DNA of 10,765 bases from an uncultured Clostridia bacterium (GTDB taxonomy: Bacteria; Bacillota; Clostridia; UBA1381): assembly GCA_934487205.1 (NCBI GenBank), contig CAKSRS010000075.1:1-10765 (forward strand). Direction: 5' to 3'. The notes below the pieces were generated by a model that searched no databases, had not been told where the DNA came from, and saw nothing but the letters and a program-made list of their open reading frames with translations. Shown here one piece after another: positions 6,349-10,765 of this stretch. Every line of letters starts with the position of its first letter. Position 1 is the first letter of the stretch. The translations under genes and the position numbers were made by a program.

Positions 6349-7112
6349 CGGAAACATGAAACCTCGTATCTTGCGGCAACGGACAAACCGACGTCCCTGC
6401 CAAGTTTTAACCCGTTGTTTTCCAGCAAATTGGCTGTTTCCAAATATGCCGTGTTTGGGGTGTTGTTTTCGTTTGACAAATGCCCCAGCATTATGTGGCA
6501 TGTGCCGCTTTTTATAAGTTCAAGAGCCGTCTGTGCCGCCTCGTTGTTTGACAGATGCCCCAGCTCGCCGGAAATACGCCGTTTTAGTGCAGCCGGGTAG
6601 CGCCCCGCCATAAGCATACGCGAGTCATGGTTTGATTCCAGAAGAACCGCAATGCTGCCGGAAAGGTGCTGCATAATGTAATCATTCATTCTGCCGATAT
6701 CGGTTGCGAGTGACAGCTTTTTTGTGCCGAAAAAGAAGTTATAGCCGACGGGGTCGGCTGCGTCATGCGGTATGGAAAACGGATTTATGCCGATTGTTCC
6801 TATCTCGAAATCAATATCGGGGTTAAGATACCGAATATCCGTAACGGCGCCGATATTCATTGCCGTATGCGTTTTCAGCGTGGCGTAAACGGGCGTGCCG
6901 TATTTTCGCGAAACAGCGCCGACTCCGCGTATATGGTCGGTGTGTTCGTGCGTTATTAAAATTCCGTTTAGGTCAGACGGCCTTAAATCCACCTTTGCAA
7001 GTGCGGTTTCAAGATTTTTGCATGACAGACCGCAGTCGGCGAGGAGATGTGTTTTGCCGTCGGAAATCAGCGAGCAGTTGCCCGATGAACCGCTTACCAG
7101 TGATAAAAACAT
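6345..7112 (-). CDS. walJ: WalJ/YycJ-type metallo-beta-lactamase-fold hydrolase
   Basis: A 255-residue metallo-beta-lactamase-fold protein of the YycJ/WalJ group. It opens with SLVSGSSGNCSLI, the hallmark start of this family, and carries the metal motif HEHTDH (His55, His57, Asp59, His60). Further likely ligands are His116 in IPHDA, Asp138 in ATDIG and His162 in ESNHD; the two LGHLSN-type motifs (186 and 211) are also family features. WalJ in Bacillus and Streptococcus is linked to the WalRK cell-wall stress system and to coordination of cell division or DNA repair; it has been reported to act as an exonuclease, but the exact role is unsettled. Here walRK is not adjacent; murA lies 14 bases upstream and rlmH overlaps by 4 bases. 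A GGAG element lies about 9 bases before the ATG. Confidence 0.9.
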   Translation of the reverse strand: MFLSLVSGSSGNCSLISDGKTHLLADCGLSCKNLETALAKVDLRPSDLNGILITHEHTDHIRGVGAVSRKYGTPVYATLKTHTAMNIGAVTDIRYLNPDIDFEIGTIGINPFSIPHDAADPVGYNFFFGTKKLSLATDIGRMNDYIMQHLSGSIAVLLESNHDSRMLMAGRYPAALKRRISGELGHLSNNEAAQTALELIKSGTCHIMLGHLSNENNTPNTAYLETANLLENNGLKLGRDVGLSVAARYEVSCFR

Positions 7113-7126
7113 AATTTGTTGCTCCG

Positions 7127-8398
7127 TTAGTTCGTAAGGACTTCAATTCGGTGGATATCTCCACCGAGCGCGGCAAATTTTTCTTCAAAATTTTCATAGC
7201 CGCGGTCTATGTGGTAAATGTCGGTGATTTCGGTAACGCCTTCCGCCATGAGTCCGGCAATAATCATCGCAGCACCACCGCGGAGGTCGGTTGCGCGCAC
7301 GGTGGTACCCATAAGGTTGGGTACGCCGTTGATTATGGCAAGCTTGCCTTCGACGATTATGTCCGCACCCATACGCTTGAGTTCGCCCACATAGCGGAAA
7401 CGGTCGTCCCACACGCCTTCGCGCGCGGTGCTTGTGCCCTCTATTGTGGAGAGGTACGTAACAAGCTGCGGCTGCATGTCGGTCGGATAACCGGGGTACG
7501 GCAGAGCGACAAAATTGACGCGTCGTAATTTTTTTCCTTCCGGAACGGATACGCGTATGCTGTCGTCAAATTCCTCTACCTTTGCGCCCGACTCTATCAA
7601 TTTGCCGCTGATAGCTTCAAGGTGGCGGGGGATTACGTTTTCTATAAGCACGTCGCCGCGCGTTGCCGCCGCGGCAATCATGAATGTGCCCGCCTCAATC
7701 TGGTCGGGAATAATGGAATATGCGCCGCCGTGTAGCTTGTCTACGCCGGTGATTTTAATTGTATCGGTACCCGCGCCGCGGATTTTTGCTCCCATCGCGT
7801 TAAGAAAATTGGCGAGGTCGACAATGTGCGGTTCTTTTGCGGCGTTTTCGATTATGGATACGCCTTTTGCCTTTACCGCGCATAAAATTACGTTGACGGT
7901 AGCGCCGACGGAAGTCACGTCAAAATAGACATGCGCGCCGTAAAGGTCGTCCGCTTCGGCGGAAACGAGCGCATGCGCCTGACGGCATATTGCCCCCAGA
8001 GCCTCAAAACCTTTAACGTGCTGGTCAATCGGGCGCGTGCCGAAATCACAGCCGCCGGGCATGGGGACAACACATTTGCGGAAACGTCCCAAAAGCGCGC
8101 CGATAAGATAGGACGAGCCGCGCATTGTTCGTGCAAGCTCAACCTGCGGCGTATATGAAGTGACGTCTGCGCAGTCTATTTCCACGGTGTTTTTATCGAT
8201 AACATTAATTTTCGCGCCCAAATCGCGCAATATATCCAAATAAAGCTTAACGTCTTTTATATCCGGCAGATTTTCAAGGCGGCATTTATCTTCAATCAAA
8301 AGGCATGCGGGAATTATCGCAACAGCCGCGTTTTTTGCGCCGCTTATGCAAATCTTGCCGCGAAGGGGAGTTCCGCCCTTAATAACAAGCTTTTCCAA
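7127..8398 (-). CDS. murA: UDP-N-acetylglucosamine 1-carboxyvinyltransferase (MurA)
   Basis: MurA transfers enolpyruvate from phosphoenolpyruvate to UDP-GlcNAc, the first committed step of peptidoglycan synthesis in the cytoplasm. The 423-residue length is typical. SGAKNA gives Lys22 and Asn23; TMRGSS gives Arg93; the catalytic loop PGGCDFGTRPIDQH has the cysteine at 117, so a fosfomycin-sensitive form is predicted; Asp307 lies in YPGYPTDMQPQ. The start codon is TTG (rev. complement of 8396-8398), supported by AGGAG 9 bases upstream and by the usual MEKLVIKGG start. Many Bacillota have two murA paralogs; which one this is cannot be decided here. It is the first gene of an operon with walJ and rlmH. 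Confidence 0.97.
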   Translation of the reverse strand: MEKLVIKGGTPLRGKICISGAKNAAVAIIPACLLIEDKCRLENLPDIKDVKLYLDILRDLGAKINVIDKNTVEIDCADVTSYTPQVELARTMRGSSYLIGALLGRFRKCVVPMPGGCDFGTRPIDQHVKGFEALGAICRQAHALVSAEADDLYGAHVYFDVTSVGATVNVILCAVKAKGVSIIENAAKEPHIVDLANFLNAMGAKIRGAGTDTIKITGVDKLHGGAYSIIPDQIEAGTFMIAAAATRGDVLIENVIPRHLEAISGKLIESGAKVEEFDDSIRVSVPEGKKLRRVNFVALPYPGYPTDMQPQLVTYLSTIEGTSTAREGVWDDRFRYVGELKRMGADIIVEGKLAIINGVPNLMGTTVRATDLRGGAAMIIAGLMAEGVTEITDIYHIDRGYENFEEKFAALGGDIHRIEVLTN

Positions 8399-8407
8399 GG
8401 TATCACA

Positions 8408-8412
8408 CTCCT
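8408..8412 (-). promoter_or_regulatory. Ribosome binding site for the TTG-initiated murA
   Basis: AGGAG on the minus strand lies 9 bases before the TTG start. No ATG or GTG at a better distance gives the expected N-terminus, so the site supports the unusual start codon. Confidence 0.7.
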
Positions 8413-8420
8413 AATAAAAC

Positions 8421-8448
8421 TGTATATATAAGTATAAAATCATGTCAA
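8421..8448 (-). promoter_or_regulatory. Candidate murA promoter, proximal
   Basis: On the minus strand, a perfect TTGACA (8448-8443) and TATACA (8426-8421) lie 16 bases apart. The predicted start site would be only about 15 bases before the murA start codon, giving a very short leader with the ribosome binding site close to the 5' end. Confidence 0.45.
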
Positions 8449-8467
8449 AATTCATATTGATAATAAC

Positions 8468-8496
8468 AGTATAGCATACATTTTACAAAAATGCAA
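8468..8496 (-). promoter_or_regulatory. Candidate murA promoter, distal, with extended -10
   Basis: On the minus strand, TTGCAT (8496-8491), a 17-base spacer and TATACT (8473-8468) preceded by TGC (an extended -10). It lies just downstream of the rpmB terminator and leaves a leader of about 60 bases, a more usual length than that of the proximal site. Confidence 0.55.
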
Positions 8497-8527
8497 AATA
8501 AATTTAAAAAAAGGTGTCATAATTCAC

Positions 8528-8557
8528 AAAAAAAACAGAGGAACGAAAGCTCCTCTG
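8528..8557 (-). terminator. Rho-independent terminator of rpmB
   Basis: On the minus strand, CAGAGGA (8557-8551) pairs with TCCTCTG (8542-8536) around an 8-base loop, followed by eight T residues (8535-8528). It lies 14 bases after the rpmB stop codon and separates rpmB from the murA promoters. Confidence 0.85.
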
Positions 8558-8571
8558 CCGTCCTTGCAAAA

Positions 8572-8760
8572 TCAAACCGCGCGTGTAACCTTTCCCGAAC
8601 GCAAGCAGCGAGTGCAAACATTAACCGACTTAGTATTGCCGTTAACGACAGCCCTTACTTTTCTTACATTAGGCTTCCAAGCTCTGTTTGATCTTCTGTG
8701 CGAATGGCTGACCTTAATTCCAAAGGTTACGCCCTTGCCGCAAATATCACATTTAGCCAT
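8572..8760 (-). CDS. rpmB: Large-subunit ribosomal protein bL28
   Basis: A 62-residue basic protein with the typical start MAKCDICGKG and the conserved SHSHRRSNRAWKPNV segment of L28, a component of the 50S subunit. It is the zinc-binding form, with two Cys pairs (Cys4/Cys7 and Cys49/Cys52). In some bacteria such forms coexist with a zinc-free paralog made under zinc limitation; no paralog is visible here. A near-perfect AGGAGGT-type ribosome binding site (8769-8776, minus strand) lies 8 bases before the ATG. It stands alone as a single-gene unit with its own promoter and terminator, divergent from hprK. Confidence 0.97.
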   Translation of the reverse strand: MAKCDICGKGVTFGIKVSHSHRRSNRAWKPNVRKVRAVVNGNTKSVNVCTRCLRSGKVTRAV

Positions 8761-8804
8761 GTGCGGACACCTCCTCTATCGATTACGATTATCAAAACAA
8801 AACT

Positions 8805-8833
8805 ATTTTACCACAAATCCGCCGATAATGCAA
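8805..8833 (-). promoter_or_regulatory. rpmB promoter with extended -10
   Basis: On the minus strand, TTGCAT (8833-8828), a 17-base spacer and TAAAAT (8810-8805) preceded by TGG, an extended -10 element. It lies about 45 bases before the rpmB start. Confidence 0.7.
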
Positions 8834-8913
8834 GCTTTTTTTGAAATTTTTTTAAAATTATCTGTTATGATGCAAATAATGGGTAAAAAAGTTTATTTTT
8901 TGTTAAAATATAA

Positions 8914-8942
8914 TTGAAATATTTATGATTTTGGTATATAAT
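8914..8942 (+). promoter_or_regulatory. hprK promoter
   Basis: TTGAAA (8914-8919), a 17-base spacer and a perfect TATAAT (8937-8942), 36 bases before the hprK start codon. It is arranged back to back with the rpmB promoter, about 80 bases apart. Confidence 0.75.
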
Positions 8943-8978
8943 AAAAATGAATAAATATGTCCTACGGAGGTTGAGGGT

Positions 8979-9923
8979 ATGATGAACGATACAACATTCA
9001 AAATACATCTGTCAAAGGTAATAGAGGAATTTTCCTTTGAAAAGATATATGCATCGTCCGATATAGACGAAATTATGGTGGAAACGGCGGATTTAAATCG
9101 TCCGGCGCTTCAGATTGCCGGATTTTACGATTACTTTGACCCGCACCGTATTCAGATTATGGGTAAAGTCGAGGTAACGTATCTGGAACAGTTCCCGCGC
9201 GAAAAGCGCTGTGAACTGATGGACAGACTGTTTTCAACGAAATTTCCGGCGCTTATCATAACCCGCGGCATGCAGATTTTTCCGGAAATGATGGAGCTTG
9301 CCGAAAAATATGACCTCACGATTTTAAGAACGGAGGAGACCACATCGAGCCTGATGAGCGCGCTCATAAGTTATCTTAATGTGCAGATTGCGCCGCGGCG
9401 CACACGTCACGGCGTATTGGTTGAAGTTTACGGCGAAGGTGTTCTGATAATGGGCGAAAGCGGCGTGGGCAAAAGTGAAACGGCGATTGAGCTGTTAAAA
9501 AGAGGGCACCGCCTTGTAGCAGATGACGCCGTCGAGATAAAACGTGTTTCTTCCAAGACGCTTGTGGGTTCGTCGCCCGATATTATAAGGCATTTTGTGG
9601 AACTGCGCGGCATAGGAATTATAGATGTTAAGGAAATTTTCGGTATGGGCGCCGTTAAGGATACCGAAAGTATCGACATGATAATTCACCTTGAGCCGTG
9701 GGTGGAAGGCAAGCAGTATGACCGCCTGGGCATGCTGGACGAATACACGAATATAATGGGCATCAATATACCGAGTTTGACAATCCCCGTAAAGCCGGGA
9801 CGGAATTTGGCGATTATAATTGAAGTTGCGTCGATGAACAACCGTCAAAAGAGAATGGGTTATAACGCTGCTGTTGAACTTAACAACAGACTTATGAATG
9901 AGATGAAGAAAAATCAGGGATAA
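8979..9923 (+). CDS. hprK: HPr kinase/phosphorylase
   Basis: HprK phosphorylates and dephosphorylates Ser46 of HPr (and Crh where present), linking glycolytic flux to carbon catabolite control through CcpA in Gram-positive bacteria. The 314-residue length is standard. The N-terminal domain (about 1-130) precedes the kinase core: His144 in TRHGVLVEVYG, P-loop GESGVGKS (159-166) followed by ETA, RLVADDAVEI (178-187), and the family signature ELRGIGIIDVKEIFG (208-222). CGGAGG (8965-8970) lies 8 bases before the ATG; a second ATG follows immediately, so the start could be one codon later. murB follows after 41 bases on the same strand. In many Clostridia hprK-murB is followed by rapZ, yvcK and whiA, which may lie beyond the window. 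Confidence 0.97.
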   Translation: MMNDTTFKIHLSKVIEEFSFEKIYASSDIDEIMVETADLNRPALQIAGFYDYFDPHRIQIMGKVEVTYLEQFPREKRCELMDRLFSTKFPALIITRGMQIFPEMMELAEKYDLTILRTEETTSSLMSALISYLNVQIAPRRTRHGVLVEVYGEGVLIMGESGVGKSETAIELLKRGHRLVADDAVEIKRVSSKTLVGSSPDIIRHFVELRGIGIIDVKEIFGMGAVKDTESIDMIIHLEPWVEGKQYDRLGMLDEYTNIMGINIPSLTIPVKPGRNLAIIIEVASMNNRQKRMGYNAAVELNNRLMNEMKKNQG

Positions 9924-9964
9924 CAACAGGGCCGCATCCTAATACGGCAGAATGGAGACTGTAA

Positions 9965-10765
9965 ATGGAGATTAAAAAGAATGAGCCGATGAAAAATCAC
10001 ACATCATTCAAAATCGGCGGACCTGCCGATGAATTTTGTGAAGTCACGTCAGAAGAAGAAATTAAGCGTTTGATTGATTATGCGTCGGAAAAGGGCATGT
10101 CGTACACGGTTATGGGCAACGGCTCAAACCTTTTGGTTGCCGACGGCGGAATACGCGGTCTTGTTATAAAAGTTGCGCGCGGATTTGACGAAATATCGGT
10201 CGGCGGTGAAAAAATAACGGCGCAAAGCGGTGCGCTGCTTTCGAGGATTGCATCTGCCGCGTACCGAAATTCGCTTACGGGACTTGAATTTGCGTCGGGA
10301 ATACCGGGGACTCTCGGCGGCGGAATATATATGAATGCCGGTGCATACGGCGGCGAACTGAAGGACGTTATCGAGAGCGTGACTTACCTTGATAACGGCG
10401 AAATAATTACTAAAACGGCGGATATGCTGGAGTTTGGTTACCGCAAAAGCAGTTTTACCGATAAAGATTATATAATTTTATCGGCAGAACTGAAGCTTAA
10501 AAAGGGAAATCCCGATGAAATAAAGGAAAAAACGGACGACTACAGACAGCGCAGAACATCAAAGCAGCCGCTTGATATGCCGAGCGCGGGAAGTACATTT
10601 AAGCGCCCGGAGGGATATTTTGCGGGGAAACTTATTGAGGACAGCGGTCTGAAAGGATTTAAAATCGGCGGTGCGCAGGTTTCGGAAAAACATTCGGGAT
10701 TTGTGGTAAACGCGGGCGGCGCAACGGCTGCGGACGTTAAGGCGCTGATAGAGCATATCCAAAAG
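9965..10765 (+). CDS. murB: UDP-N-acetylenolpyruvoylglucosamine reductase (MurB), 3' end outside window
   Basis: MurB is the FAD-dependent enzyme that uses NADPH to reduce the MurA product to UDP-MurNAc. The reading frame is open from the ATG at 9965 to the last base (267 codons). Visible features are HTSFKIGGPA at the N-terminus, the FAD-binding GNGSNLLV (51-58), GIPGTLGGG and MNAGAYGGE (112-131), YRKSSF (159-164) with the substrate-binding Arg160, and SAGSTFKRP with the catalytic proton-donor Ser210. The absence of the extra loop found in E. coli-type enzymes and the YRKSSF motif indicate type II MurB. About 30-35 residues, including the C-terminal catalytic Glu, are expected beyond the window. 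GGAG (9954-9957) lies 7 bases before the start. Probably cotranscribed with hprK. Confidence 0.95.
   Translation, partial: MEIKKNEPMKNHTSFKIGGPADEFCEVTSEEEIKRLIDYASEKGMSYTVMGNGSNLLVADGGIRGLVIKVARGFDEISVGGEKITAQSGALLSRIASAAYRNSLTGLEFASGIPGTLGGGIYMNAGAYGGELKDVIESVTYLDNGEIITKTADMLEFGYRKSSFTDKDYIILSAELKLKKGNPDEIKEKTDDYRQRRTSKQPLDMPSAGSTFKRPEGYFAGKLIEDSGLKGFKIGGAQVSEKHSGFVVNAGGATAADVKALIEHIQK

Noticed and set aside
6349..6501. N-terminal extension of rlmH to 6501
   Set aside because: The extra 51 residues are walJ sequence read in another frame; RlmH family proteins begin at the MNISIVCIGK-like segment.
6005..6517. 170-codon plus-strand frame across rlmH and walJ
   Set aside because: Antisense to two well-supported overlapping genes.
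8564..8917. 117-codon plus-strand frame across rpmB and its promoter region
   Set aside because: Antisense shadow of rpmB running into AT-rich intergenic DNA.
10559..10762. 67-codon minus-strand frame at the window end
   Set aside because: Shadow of murB, whose catalytic SAGSTFKRP motif lies on the opposite strand here.
1..10765. CRISPR array, tRNA, rRNA, riboswitch or transposase
   Set aside because: No regularly spaced repeats, no tRNA- or rRNA-like segments, no recognised riboswitch core and no DDE transposase were seen on reading both strands.

Overview
The window looks like chromosomal DNA of a spore-forming member of the Bacillota, most likely class Clostridia. Supporting signs are strong AGGAGG-type ribosome binding sites, sigma-A promoters with TTGACA/TATAAT-like boxes, a gpr germination protease (found only in endospore formers), an M16 peptidase pair of the YmfF/YmfH type, and a hprK-murB linkage. 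The species cannot be named from the sequence.

Region 1 (1 to about 2123) appears to be the right end of an integrated element. It holds a 42-residue small ORF with a good ribosome binding site, a sigma-A-like promoter inside that ORF's 3' end, and a 536-residue large serine recombinase (475-2085). Just past the recombinase, 2121-2180 encodes TVSRIEKRAIKKLSEKIEE and a stop. This matches the extreme C-terminus of a sporulation sigma factor, closest to SigK (region 4.2, compare SYVSRIEKRAL in the Bacillus protein). No upstream part of that gene is in the window. The simplest reading is that a skin-like element has split sigK, with the recombinase at one end and the last 18-19 sigK codons preserved beyond the junction. 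This is the main finding; the other end of the element and the 5' part of sigK should lie upstream of base 1.

Region 2 (2223-5789, + strand) has gpr, with a possible forespore sigma-G promoter overlapping the sigK stop codon, followed by a canonical sigma-A promoter and a translationally coupled M16 pair, ymfF-ymfH. Only ymfH keeps the HxxEH zinc site. A long hairpin at 5832-5873 ends this unit and the convergent operon.

Region 3 (5872-8496, - strand) is a murA-walJ-rlmH operon: peptidoglycan precursor synthesis, a WalJ/YycJ metallo-beta-lactamase-fold protein, and the 23S rRNA pseudouridine methyltransferase. The genes are tightly packed (14-base gap, then a 4-base ATGA overlap). murA starts at TTG and has two candidate tandem promoters. 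Upstream of it is monocistronic rpmB (ribosomal protein L28) with its own promoter and terminator.

Region 4 (8914-10765, + strand) is divergent from rpmB: a strong promoter, hprK (HPr kinase/phosphorylase, carbon catabolite control), then murB, which runs off the window end with its reading frame open. No tRNA, rRNA, CRISPR array or insertion sequence was seen.
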